From Terriglobales bacterium (GTDB lineage: Bacteria > Acidobacteriota > Terriglobia > Terriglobales > Acidobacteriaceae), in contig JAICXB010000010.1 in assembly GCA_025980765.1 (NCBI GenBank), positions 17,645-81,644 on the forward strand: 64,000 bases of DNA. Direction: 5' to 3'. Positions 51,737-59,734 of this stretch are shown piece by piece. Under the pieces are notes generated by a model, which was not told where the DNA came from, searched no databases, and saw only the letters and a list, made by a program, of their open reading frames with translations. The stretch's first letter is position 1; each line of letters begins with the position of its first letter. Position numbers and translations under genes: made by a program.

Positions 51737-53505
51737 CAGAAGCCTGCCGCCTTTCCGTAATCGTGGCGCAGGTCATGCCCGCCGAGTCGCTCTCCCGTTT
51801 TGGGATCGATGAGGATGCACTCGGCGTCGCCCCAATAGGAATGTCGCTGGTTGATCGTCTGCCCCTTGGACTCGAGCAGGCGCAGAGTGTCCGGCGAAAA
51901 ACGCTTGTTCTCGACCGTGGTCTCGTCCGGCAGCCACTGATTGTGGAATCGCGGCGCATCTACTGCCTGCTGAATGTCCAGCCCATAGTCGATGACGCCC
52001 ATCAAGACATTCGCCACGGTGGTGATAATCGTCGGCCCGCCGGGCGAGCCCAGCACCATAAAAAGTTTGCCATCTTTGGTCACGATGGTCGGGGTCATCG
52101 CCGAGAGTGGACGCTTGTTGGCTCCCACCGCGTTCGCCGGCCCCTGGATCAGTCCATACATATTGGGCACGCCGACTTTGGCGGCAAAGTCGTCCATCTC
52201 ATCGTTGAGCAGAAAGCCGAGATTGCCGGCCATCACGTAGGCGCCGAATCCACCATTGAGGGTGGTGGTTACAGCAACGGCATTGCCCTCGGGATCGACA
52301 GTAGAGTAGTGCGTCGTCTCCTTCGGCTCCGGCGCGACTGCCGTGCGCGCCATTTTGTCGAGATTGTCGAATGCGCCAGCGGGACGTTTCAGCTGCTTGC
52401 TGATGCTGGCATGATCCGGATTAATCGAGGCGCGCCATGCCGAGGCGTAGTTCTTATCGATAAGCTGCGCGACCGGAATTTTGGAAAAATCGGGATCTCC
52501 CATGAAGTCGGCGCGATCCTCGAATGCCCGGCGATAGGCCTCGATTGTTAAATGCATCGCCTCAGCGGAATCGGCGCCAAGATGAGAAAGGTTGAACTTC
52601 TCGAGAATGTTGAGTATCTCGACCAGCGCCACTCCCCCGGACGACGGCGGCGGCGCGCTGTAGACGTCATATCCGCGATAGGTTCCATGAATCGCCTCGC
52701 GCTCTTTCACTTCGTAATTGGCGAGGTCCTGCTCGGTGATGATGCCGCCGCCCTTCTGCACCGCCGCGGCAATCTCCTTCGCCATCTCGCCGTGGTAGAA
52801 GTCGTCGGGATTGGCGGCGATGCGCTCCAGCGTGTGGGCTAGCTCCGGCTGCTTGAAGATTTCGCCGGTCTCATAAAATTTTCCGTCACGTTGGAAAATG
52901 CGTCGCGATTCCGGAAACTCTGAGAGATGGGAGTCTCGAAACTCGCGTGCGTATTCCCAAGGCAGTGGGAAGCCATCGCGCGCCAGTGTAATTGCCGGAG
53001 CCATAACCTTTTCGAGACCCAGCTTGCCCCACTTCTTCTCCGCAGTAACCATACCGGCCTCAGATCCGGGAACGCCGATGGCTTTGTAGCCGACAATACT
53101 CAAGTCGGGAACAACATTTCCCTGCTTGTCCCAATACATATCGACGGTCGCGGCTGCAGGCGCTTTCTCGCGATAGTCAAGGAAATGGACAGTGCCGTCG
53201 GCCATGCGGATCAGCATGAATCCGCCGCCGCCAATGTTTCCCGCCTGTGGATGTACCACTGCCAACGCGAAGCCGGTGGCTACGGCTGCATCGATCGCAT
53301 TTCCACCCTCGCGCATTACCTCCACGCCGGCATCAGTGGCCAGGGAATGCACGCTTACAACCATGGCCTTGGAGGCATGGGTCGGACGCATCCCCGCCCA
53401 GGACACGCTGGAAAACATCAGCAGCACTGCAAACAGTAGGAGTTGCAAGCGAGGATGCCGAATGGGGGACACAGAGTTCATAGGCGCGCAAAACGCGATG
53501 CGCAA
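51736..53505 (-). CDS. ggt: Gamma-glutamyltranspeptidase
   Basis: Periplasmic Ntn-hydrolase of 589 residues that cleaves glutathione and other gamma-glutamyl compounds. A signal peptide (LQLLLFAVLLMFSSVSWAGM) is followed by the large subunit; autocleavage occurs before the catalytic Thr at about 398 (KETTHYSTVDPEGNAVAVTT). GGFGAYVMAGNLGFLLNDEM and GSPGGPTIITTVANVLMGVI lie in the small subunit and form the oxyanion and gamma-glutamate site. Full length. Coupled to the downstream TIM-barrel gene. Divergent from the MBL gene, with repeat A6 between. Confidence 0.94.
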   Translation of the reverse strand: MRIAFCAPMNSVSPIRHPRLQLLLFAVLLMFSSVSWAGMRPTHASKAMVVSVHSLATDAGVEVMREGGNAIDAAVATGFALAVVHPQAGNIGGGGFMLIRMADGTVHFLDYREKAPAAATVDMYWDKQGNVVPDLSIVGYKAIGVPGSEAGMVTAEKKWGKLGLEKVMAPAITLARDGFPLPWEYAREFRDSHLSEFPESRRIFQRDGKFYETGEIFKQPELAHTLERIAANPDDFYHGEMAKEIAAAVQKGGGIITEQDLANYEVKEREAIHGTYRGYDVYSAPPPSSGGVALVEILNILEKFNLSHLGADSAEAMHLTIEAYRRAFEDRADFMGDPDFSKIPVAQLIDKNYASAWRASINPDHASISKQLKRPAGAFDNLDKMARTAVAPEPKETTHYSTVDPEGNAVAVTTTLNGGFGAYVMAGNLGFLLNDEMDDFAAKVGVPNMYGLIQGPANAVGANKRPLSAMTPTIVTKDGKLFMVLGSPGGPTIITTVANVLMGVIDYGLDIQQAVDAPRFHNQWLPDETTVENKRFSPDTLRLLESKGQTINQRHSYWGDAECILIDPKTGERLGGHDLRHDYGKAAGF

Positions 53506-53570
53506 TCCTTGAGGCTAGCGGACGGGAGTCAGAGAGTCAATTTGACCAGACTGATAAATAATCATGAACA

Positions 53571-53643
53571 ATTTTGTGATTTCGCGATTTTGCGATTTCG
53601 CGATGCGAATCACCCGATCACCCGATCACGAAATCACCCGATT
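53571..53643 (-). repeat. Family A word-hairpin, copy A6
   Basis: attttgtgatttcgcgattt plus tgcgatttcgcgat on the left; cgaatcacccgatcacccga plus tcacgaaatcacccgatt on the right. It lies in the divergent ggt-MBL gap, so unlike the other copies it is not next to a stop codon. Confidence 0.87.
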
Positions 53644-53851
53644 GCTTCTATTAAGTCTCGCTGGTGAGTGACCCCGCGTAACCCCTTATACAACCTGCAA
53701 ACTCACTGAAACTAACGATTTAAGGGCCGGTCTAGCGTATACTCAGCGAAAATTTCGCGGGTTAAGGCCGGAAGGTGGATTTCTGTTTGTTTGCGGGCCA
53801 TATAGGCTCAGAATCACACCACCGCCCGTCGAGCGACTTACGGGGCACTGA
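53644..53851. other. Upstream region of the MBL-fold gene
   Basis: No gene seen. It contains a gtatact -10-like motif at about 53738 and a short palindrome gcgaaaatttcgc just after it. A tacggggcactga precedes the ATG without a clear Shine-Dalgarno. Confidence 0.4.
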
Positions 53852-54670
53852 ATGCGAGTGAAATTCTGGGGTGTGCGCGGTTCCACGCCCACGCCCCAGG
53901 CGGAAAATCTGCGCTATGGCGGCAACACTTCCTGTGTGGAAGTCCGCATCAATGGCCAGATGTACATCTTCGACTGCGGAACCGGCTTCCGCAATCTGGG
54001 CAAGCATCTTGCGCAGGAGTTTGGCCCCAAGCCAATCTACGCCCACATCTTCCTTTCCCATTTTCATTGGGACCACATCCAGGGAATTCCCTTTTTTGGC
54101 CCACTCTATAGCAGCCCTGACAACTACTTCTTTTTTCACTCTTCCAGCCGCACTCGCGGGCTACAGCGCGCGATTGAAGAGCAGATGTCAGACCCGTACT
54201 TCCCCGTCGACATGAGCGAGATGGCCGCGCATCGCAATTTCTACGACATCGAAGAAGATCGCATCGCGTTTGACGATTGCATTATCCAGTCCATGTGGCT
54301 GAACCACCCACAGGGATGCTTAGGATTCCGTCTTGAGACCAGCGATAAGGTAGTGGTGTATGCCACTGACAACGAGCCGGGACATCCGGTCTTCGATAAG
54401 AATGTGCGCCGGCTCGCCGAGGGCGCCGATCTGCTGATTTATGACGCGCAGTACCTGCCCGACGAATACGAAGCCAAGAAACGGGGATGGGGGCACAGCC
54501 ACTGGCGCGAAGCCGTCAACATCGTGATGGAAAGCGGCGCCAAGGAATTGGTCCTCTTCCACCACGATCCTGATCACGAAGACTCGGTCATCGACAACAT
54601 TGTGAAAACCGCTCGCGAGCACTATCCCAAAGTGCGCGCCGCTTCGGAAGGCATGGAAATTGACCTGTGA
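53852..54670 (+). CDS. MBL-fold metal-dependent hydrolase
   Basis: 272 residues of the metallo-beta-lactamase fold in the RNase Z/PhnP-like branch. It opens MRVKFWGVRGSTPTPQ, which is typical of this branch. The zinc motif SHFHWDH is at about 67-73; further ligands lie in NHPQG, ATDNEPG (Asp) and GHSHW. The C-terminal LVLFHHDPDHED provides another His. Substrates of this group are often phosphodiesters or cyclic phosphates; the true substrate is unknown. ATG at 53852. Followed by repeat D1 within about 4 nt of its stop. Confidence 0.85.
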   Translation: MRVKFWGVRGSTPTPQAENLRYGGNTSCVEVRINGQMYIFDCGTGFRNLGKHLAQEFGPKPIYAHIFLSHFHWDHIQGIPFFGPLYSSPDNYFFFHSSSRTRGLQRAIEEQMSDPYFPVDMSEMAAHRNFYDIEEDRIAFDDCIIQSMWLNHPQGCLGFRLETSDKVVVYATDNEPGHPVFDKNVRRLAEGADLLIYDAQYLPDEYEAKKRGWGHSHWREAVNIVMESGAKELVLFHHDPDHEDSVIDNIVKTAREHYPKVRAASEGMEIDL

Positions 54671-54864
54671 ACAAGCTTCTGAGCGGCTAAGCGGCTAAGC
54701 CGCTAAGCTTCTGAGCAAAAGCCAGCAACAATCATCGGTGGAGACACTGCCTAGCGCATCTTGCCGCTGGAGAGATCCGATCGTCATTGTCAAGCATTCA
54801 GTGTGCGCTCCATTTGCTTCTAGGTATCAAGCTCAGAAGCTGAGGAGCTTAGCAGCTTAGGAGC
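54671..54864. repeat. Family D word-hairpin, copy D1 (gctaagcggctaagc / gcttagcagcttag)
   Basis: The left arm 54671-54716 (aagcttctgagcggctaagc, ggctaagccgctaagct) pairs with the right arm 54830-54864 (gctcagaagctgaggagctt, agcagcttaggagctc), across a 113-nt interior without a gene. The right arm supplies the stop codon of the RNase HI gene. Confidence 0.85.
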
Positions 54865-55378
54865 TCTTCTTTTTGCCCATCCCCCGATCCATGGCTTCAT
54901 TCGCCAGGCGATCGGCTTGGTGGTTCTTTTCGCGCAGTGCGTGCTCGATGGCGAAGGCGTCGAGCTTTCTCGCCAGGCTCTGCGCCTTTTCATATAGCGG
55001 TTTCAAATCGACACTGTTGACTTTGTAGCGTCCGGTCATCTGGCGCACCATCAGCTCGGAATCGCTGATCACCTTCAGCGACATGTGCCCGTGGTGAATG
55101 GCGTACTCCAATGCTGCCAGCAGGGCGGAATATTCGGCGAAATTGTTGGTGCGGTGTCCCAGATATTCGCTCAGTTGCGCGATGGACTTGCCCTGAGCAT
55201 CGCGGATGTATACGCCAAATCCGGCTGGACCAGGATTCCCGCGGGCGCCGCCGTCAACATTGGCCACGATCCAGCCCTCCGGCGCTGGCGATTTTTGTGC
55301 CTGGGCTGCGGCAGATCCCGCAGGGGCTTCGGGAAACAAAGATGGAGTACCGGGGCCGAAGGGTTCTTTGGGGGGCAT
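54857..55378 (-). CDS. Ribonuclease HI-family protein
   Basis: 173 residues. After a Pro/Ala-rich N-terminal extension (1-33), the RNase H fold shows the full DEDD set: D42 in NVDGGARGNPG, E82 in NNFAEYSALLAAL, D106 in VISDSELM and D156 in NHQADRLANEAMD. The enzyme would cut the RNA of RNA-DNA hybrids. The short form without a basic handle loop resembles YpdQ/archaeal-type RNase HI rather than E. coli RnhA. Flanked on both sides by family D hairpins (D1, D2), and its last codons and stop run into D1. Confidence 0.9.
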   Translation of the reverse strand: MPPKEPFGPGTPSLFPEAPAGSAAAQAQKSPAPEGWIVANVDGGARGNPGPAGFGVYIRDAQGKSIAQLSEYLGHRTNNFAEYSALLAALEYAIHHGHMSLKVISDSELMVRQMTGRYKVNSVDLKPLYEKAQSLARKLDAFAIEHALREKNHQADRLANEAMDRGMGKKKSS

Positions 55379-55400
55379 GAAACGAGTGTACGTCGAAATT

Positions 55401-55519
55401 CAGCTCCTAAGCTTCTAAGCTCCTAAGCCTCTAAGCGCCGTTAGGAAAGTCCTTAGACTTCGGCAACAGCCCTCACATGGACGGCTTAGCAGCTTAGGAG
55501 CTTAGAAGCTCAGGAGCTT
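55401..55519. repeat. Family D word-hairpin, copy D2
   Basis: The left arm cagctcctaagcttctaagc plus tcctaagcctctaagcg (55401-55438) pairs with the right arm cggcttagcagcttaggagc plus ttagaagctcaggagctt (55482-55519). The interior includes a second small inverted pair, ttaggaaagtccttaga. It separates the RNase HI and phosphoesterase genes. Confidence 0.87.
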
Positions 55520-55521
55520 GT

Positions 55522-56277
55522 CTATCTTCCTCCCGAGAGCCTTTCCGCCAGCCGCGGTGGGAGTCCGGCGTCGAGAATGTTTTGCTGCGCGCCGGCTATG
55601 TCGTAGGGCAAGCGGTAGAAGTGAACGACCGCAGCATCGGTGTCGTAGAGAGCGAAGCCCGACCGGGGGTCGCCGTCGCGAGGCTGTCCGATCGAGCCGG
55701 GATTGATCATGTAAGTCGTGCCTGACGCGAGTTGCAGCTCGATGGTTTCTGCCTGATTCACATAGCGATAGCTGGGATGCAGGTTCTGGACTCCCGTCCC
55801 GTTCATCGCGAATCCGCCTTGCAGATGCGTGTGTCCAAAGAAAGTACACTGCGCTACTGGATGCGTCAGTGGCTCTGCGGCATCATGCACGTTGATCAAG
55901 TACTCGTCTTCATCTTCAGGAGAGCCGTGCACACAAGCCAAATCCAGCGAATCATCGGGCTTCACCGGCCCTTGCGGCAGCGCCTTTAGCCATTCCAAAT
56001 TAGCGGGAGTGAGGTTCTTCTGCGTCCAGAGTGCAGCCATTGCCGCTACCGGATTGAATCCCGCCAGATCACCTACTCCGGAGCATGCTTTGTCATGGTT
56101 GCCACGAACGAAGACGCTGCCCAGTTCGCAGACCCGCGCAACGACTTCATTGGGATTGGCGCCGTATCCCACCACATCTCCCAGGTTCCACACCACATCG
56201 TGAGCTGGAAAGGCCGCGAGACACGCCTCAAGCGCCTGCAAATTCGCATGAATATCGCTGATTACCAGAATTCTCAT
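55522..56277 (-). CDS. Metallophosphoesterase (YfcE-like)
   Basis: 251 residues of the calcineurin-like phosphoesterase superfamily: D8 and H10 in VISDIHAN, GDVVGYGANP, GNHDKA, a His in CVHGSP and GHTHLQGG. These bind two metals in the usual pattern. The form VVGYGANPNEV is common in a bacterial group of unknown substrate; phosphodiesters or phosphoproteins are possible. The C-terminal PGSIGQPRDGDPRSGFALYD is the normal closing strand. ATG at 56277. It is read toward repeat D2. Confidence 0.9.
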   Translation of the reverse strand: MRILVISDIHANLQALEACLAAFPAHDVVWNLGDVVGYGANPNEVVARVCELGSVFVRGNHDKACSGVGDLAGFNPVAAMAALWTQKNLTPANLEWLKALPQGPVKPDDSLDLACVHGSPEDEDEYLINVHDAAEPLTHPVAQCTFFGHTHLQGGFAMNGTGVQNLHPSYRYVNQAETIELQLASGTTYMINPGSIGQPRDGDPRSGFALYDTDAAVVHFYRLPYDIAGAQQNILDAGLPPRLAERLSGGR

Positions 56278-56305
56278 CGCCCGGCAGAGGAGATTGTACC
56301 GCTTC

Positions 56306-56385
56306 GCGAGATTTGGCGATTTCGTGATCGGATGATTTTGCGATTTTCAAATCACCCGATCACCCGATCGCGAAATCACCCGATT
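56306..56385 (-). repeat. Family A word-hairpin, copy A7
   Basis: gcgagatttggcgatttcgt, gatcggatgattttgcgatt on the left; caaatcacccgatcacccga, tcgcgaaatcacccgatt on the right. It starts 4 nt after the stop codon of the FG-GAP-like gene, in its reading direction. Confidence 0.87.
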
Positions 56386-56389
56386 CTTC

Positions 56390-56944
56390 TCATTCCATTG
56401 GGCCAGGCTGCCACTTGTATTTGTGGCCGTCCCAATACAGGAAGGAATTCAAAATTCCGGTTTCTTCGATGTTGATGTCGTCGTAATTGCGTTTCTTGCG
56501 CTCGAAGTGGCCGACGGAAATATGGTCGAAGGCGAGATTAATCAGGACAAAGCGCTCCTTCGGCTCCTTGGCATGCCATCCGTCTTTGCCGCTGCCATGG
56601 ATGACCAGCAGATACTTCGGCCCGCCAGGATAAGGCGAAGCGAATTGCGAGGTGATCGCGGTATCACCCATTCCGAAGAAATCGTCCGAAGGATCGAGCA
56701 TCTTAAAGCGAGAGGAAATGGTCTGGACCACGGACTTTGAGGTGGCGGCGAAGACGGCATCCTGAATTCCGTCGCCGTTGAAGTCGCCGATCAGCACGGG
56801 ATACCCGCTCAAGAGCACGAATTCTTCACCAAACTGCGCACTGACCACGGCCTGCACTTCAGAGGATGGCATGGCATCAGGCGCAGCCTGGGCAGGGAAA
56901 CAGCAAAACATAATTGCGCTGGCGACCAGAAACCATCTCTTCAT
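56390..56944 (-). CDS. Exported FG-GAP-like protein, unknown function
   Basis: 184 residues with a signal peptide (MKRWFLVASAIMFCCFPAQA). The motif LIGDFNGDGIQDAVFAA at about 51-67 is an FG-GAP or EF-type calcium loop, as found in beta-propeller/VCBS repeats, but only one copy is present, so it is not a complete propeller. The rest is beta-rich with aromatic residues (YLLVIHGSGKDGWHAKEP; FLYWDGHKYKWQPGP). Likely periplasmic or lipid-free secreted; function unknown. ATG at 56944; its stop lies next to repeat A7. Confidence 0.7.
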   Translation of the reverse strand: MKRWFLVASAIMFCCFPAQAAPDAMPSSEVQAVVSAQFGEEFVLLSGYPVLIGDFNGDGIQDAVFAATSKSVVQTISSRFKMLDPSDDFFGMGDTAITSQFASPYPGGPKYLLVIHGSGKDGWHAKEPKERFVLINLAFDHISVGHFERKKRNYDDINIEETGILNSFLYWDGHKYKWQPGPME

Positions 56945-57035
56945 AAGCCTACTCTAATCCCAAGTGACCGCTTTGCTAGTGCCGACTCTGGGTCACGAAA
57001 GGATAAGGACTCTGGTGCGCCGAGTGTCGCCGCAG

Positions 57036-57746
57036 TCAAGCGCTGATCGAATGCTCGCGTCCGGCAATCGCAAACCGCACGGCGGCTTCGGCAAGCAGCC
57101 GGGTGGAATCCAGCGTCGGAAGCGGACAATCGTCGGAGCGTACCAATAAGGGAATTTCTGTGCAGCCAAGAATCACGCAGTCGCAACCCGCGTCTTTAAG
57201 TCGCTGTACCACCTGGTTGTAGCGTAATCTTGAGGCCTCAAGAAATTTACCGCGGACCAGTTCGCTCCAGATCACCTCATCGACGATCTGTTGATCCGCC
57301 TGCGATGGCGGCAGCGCCTCCATGCCGTGACGGCGAAAGACATCGCGGTACATGGGGCCAGTCATGGTGAAGCGAGTGCCCAAAAGCGCCGCTTTCTTCC
57401 AACCATGCCGCTGTGCCTCACCGGCGACCACTTCGCCGATGTGCAGCCACGGTATCAGCGAGCGCTGAATGAAGTGCTCCCACGAAAGATGAACTGTGTT
57501 GTCCGGACAAATCGCGAAATCGGCGCCTGCCCCAGCCACCACCTTTGCCGAAGCGAGCATGAATTCAGCGACTGCTTTGTAATCGTCCGCATTCAGCGCC
57601 GGCATCCAATCCGCCATGGGAATGGAATGCAGGGTCACTTTGGGATGGTTGTATTCGCCGAGGTATCGCTCTGCCGCTTGTGCGATCGTGCGATAGCACA
57701 GAGCCGCTCCTTCGGCACTGCATGCGACGATGCCAATGTGCTTCAT
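57036..57746 (-). CDS. Aspartate/glutamate racemase family protein
   Basis: 236 residues of the PLP-independent Asp/Glu racemase superfamily, which uses two Cys. C80 lies in FAICPDNTVHLSWE and C195 in VILGCTEIPLLV, at the usual spacing. HIGIVACSAEGAALCYRTIA is the N-terminal strand-loop. The substrate may be aspartate or another amino acid; the CPDNT/GCTEI pair is of aspartate-racemase type. ATG at 57746. DinB gene lies just upstream in the same direction (21-nt gap), so co-transcription is likely. Confidence 0.87.
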   Translation of the reverse strand: MKHIGIVACSAEGAALCYRTIAQAAERYLGEYNHPKVTLHSIPMADWMPALNADDYKAVAEFMLASAKVVAGAGADFAICPDNTVHLSWEHFIQRSLIPWLHIGEVVAGEAQRHGWKKAALLGTRFTMTGPMYRDVFRRHGMEALPPSQADQQIVDEVIWSELVRGKFLEASRLRYNQVVQRLKDAGCDCVILGCTEIPLLVRSDDCPLPTLDSTRLLAEAAVRFAIAGREHSISA

Positions 57747-57767
57747 GCGAATCCCCTCAAGGTCGCC

Positions 57768-58319
57768 TTATCGTGGATGCTTGAACCCGCATTCTTTCCA
57801 GAGCTTTTCCCAAGCCCAGATCCCAGAGTTGACTTGGATCGTCAGCGGGAATCCGAGCTGATGGGCGAGCATACACACTTGCCCACGATGATGCGCCTCA
57901 TGCGAAATCATGTAGGCCAGCATGGCTGCGCCGGCGGGCCACGGCCGCGCCCAACCATCGCGGCGAAAGGTTTTCACCCGGTCCTGCGGCCGACTCAGAG
58001 CGGCGGCAAGCATTTCCGAGCAGCGCGCCGAACTCTCAGCCAGAGCGGCCTGGGCCTGCTTCTGCGTACAGTGAGCATGGCTGAGCGCGGTGGGCAGCTT
58101 CAGGTGCGGGGCCGATAGCCTTACCCACTTCCGGCGGACGTTATGAACGTGCGCCACAATTGCCGCGATAGTCCGCCCCATACTCCCGGGAAGTTTCGCA
58201 CGCCATGCAGCGGGATCGAGATGATCAAGGACGATCTGGTTCATGCGCTCGTTTACGGCCCAACTCTCCACCAGCGTCTGGCAGAGCTCGACGGCAAGGT
58301 CGGTTTGTGGTTGGGTCAT
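57768..58319 (-). CDS. DinB-family protein
   Basis: 183 residues from ATG 58319, which follows aggtga by 4 nt; the 12-codon upstream extension is not needed. Four-helix DinB fold with His ligands in AAIVAHVHNVRRKW (about residue 58) and MISHEAHHRGQVCMLAHQLG (about 140-155), the three-His site of the family. Members are often thiol-linked or have no known role. It lies in front of the racemase gene. Unrelated in sequence detail to the DinB at 32.1 kb, so these are distant paralogues. Confidence 0.83.
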   Translation of the reverse strand: MTQPQTDLAVELCQTLVESWAVNERMNQIVLDHLDPAAWRAKLPGSMGRTIAAIVAHVHNVRRKWVRLSAPHLKLPTALSHAHCTQKQAQAALAESSARCSEMLAAALSRPQDRVKTFRRDGWARPWPAGAAMLAYMISHEAHHRGQVCMLAHQLGFPLTIQVNSGIWAWEKLWKECGFKHPR

Positions 58320-58437
58320 GGGATCACCTGATTGGCAGCAAGCCTGAATCACCACGTGTTCTTGATTTCCATAGTTACTTACCGGCGGCTCCCGACTTCA
58401 GCGGCCTGGCATTTATTCGTGGCGCTATTGGCGTCGT

Positions 58438-59082
58438 TCAGACATGCTTTGCGGCGCCCAGCTCCGCTTTCAATTTCTCGTAGCATTTCGGACAGATGCC
58501 ATGGCTCAACTGGGCCTTGGTGTGATTGGAAATGTAGGTCTCCACCGTGTGCCAGTAATTTTCGTCGTCGCGAATGCTTTTGCAGTACATGCAGATCGGC
58601 AATATCTCCCTTAATTCCTTTACCTCTGCCAGCGCAGTTTGCAAATCGCGTAGCAGTCGTTCGCGCTCTTCCTCCGCCTGCTTGCTTTCCGTGATGTCCC
58701 GTGCCAGGGCATAAATGAGCTGGTGGTCCATATCCGCAATGGCGTTCCAGCGAAACCATCGGTAGCAGCCGTCTTTAGCCAGGTAGCGGTTTTCAAAACC
58801 AAGAGCTTTCCCTCCAGCCCTGACAACGCGATTTTGCTCCAGCGTGCGTTCGCGGTCGTCAGGATGAACGAAGTCAAACATTCGTTTTGACTGCAACTCC
58901 TCTCGCGTGAATCCAAGCGCCCCCTCCCAGGCAGCGCTAAGCTTTAGGAAGTTGCCGTTGAAATGCGCAATACAGAGCATGTCAATGGACAAGTCGAAAA
59001 AACGGTCTTGCAGAAGTGGGGAAACCTCTGGCATGCGCTCTATTTTATTCTGCCGTTCGGAGCCGACGAGGTTCAGCTTCAA
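58438..59082 (-). CDS. PAS-domain protein with C-terminal Cys-rich tail
   Basis: 214 residues. One PAS/PAC module (about 22-135: DRFFDLSIDMLCIAHFNGNF; GFTREELQSKRMFDFVHPDD; RWFRWNAIADMDHQLIYALA; RDITESKQAEEE) is followed by a coiled-coil helix and a tail with CMYCKSIRDDENYWHTVETY and CPKCYEKL. The two CxxC pairs could bind zinc or sense redox. There is no kinase or GGDEF output domain, so it is a sensor or adaptor in search of a partner. ATG at 59082. I associate this tail with many PAS and response-regulator proteins in Acidobacteria and Deltaproteobacteria. Confidence 0.82.
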   Translation of the reverse strand: MKLNLVGSERQNKIERMPEVSPLLQDRFFDLSIDMLCIAHFNGNFLKLSAAWEGALGFTREELQSKRMFDFVHPDDRERTLEQNRVVRAGGKALGFENRYLAKDGCYRWFRWNAIADMDHQLIYALARDITESKQAEEERERLLRDLQTALAEVKELREILPICMYCKSIRDDENYWHTVETYISNHTKAQLSHGICPKCYEKLKAELGAAKHV

Positions 59083-59239
59083 TCTGACCGTTGAGCAGCG
59101 ACTCCTCCCGCCCCTCTACTGAGCCACTTCAAAAGTGAAAAATGCGTAGGCACATGAGTTCCTCACTGCGAGTCCTGCTTTTCGCCGTGGCCATAGCAGC
59201 CCAGCGGCAGAGCCAAGCATCGGGTGACGCCACCCTTGA

Positions 59240-59656
59240 TCATGGGCAGGTGAGCTGTGCGGTACCGAAGATGCGGAGTTGAGTTCCGACGTCTGGCATG
59301 GGCGCAGGTGCTTGCGGCTGGCCCGCGAGAACCGTGACTATTCCGTTGAAACCTGAGTTGCACTGGGCCAAACCGCTGGGGCTGACAGTCGCGCCGGAAT
59401 TGATAAATCCGGCACAGTGGCCGTTTGGATCCCCTATGCACCACATGACGTCCTGGCTCGTGAGCTGCACGGGGGAGGGAGGTAGGTTGAATGTTCCGGA
59501 TGCCATGAGTTGCACTTGGCCGTTAGGAAAACTTTGGGCATCGGCAGCGTTGGGAGTCACGTTGACGGAAACCAACTCGCGAGCGCCCCGCCCTCCGCAT
59601 CCTGCTATGAGGATGATGGGCAGCACCACAAGAGTTCTACGTATAGCTTCGTTCAT
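59240..59656 (-). CDS. Small lipoprotein of unknown function
   Basis: 138 residues. A lipobox LIAGC with Cys20 follows a short hydrophobic signal, so a lipid-anchored envelope protein is likely. The mature part (about 28-138, ELVSVNVTPNAADAQSFPNG; QLMASGTFNLPPSPVQLTSQ) looks like one Ig-like/BIG domain of the type common in acidobacterial exported proteins. Several Cys (WCIGDPNGHCAGF) may pair. No function can be given. It lies 78 nt downstream of the transketolase-like gene. Confidence 0.7.
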   Translation of the reverse strand: MNEAIRRTLVVLPIILIAGCGGRGARELVSVNVTPNAADAQSFPNGQVQLMASGTFNLPPSPVQLTSQDVMWCIGDPNGHCAGFINSGATVSPSGLAQCNSGFNGIVTVLAGQPQAPAPMPDVGTQLRIFGTAQLTCP

Positions 59657-59734
59657 AGAATCCCTTCCCGTGCTTATCTACGCGATCTCAGCAGCCCACC
59701 TGATAGCGCAGCCAACTCCAGCCAGCCCACTCGA

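Noticed and set aside
2270..56385. Reading the word repeats as a CRISPR array
   Set aside because: Words are 7-11 nt, imperfect, without regular unique spacers, and occur as inverted pairs. No cas gene is present.
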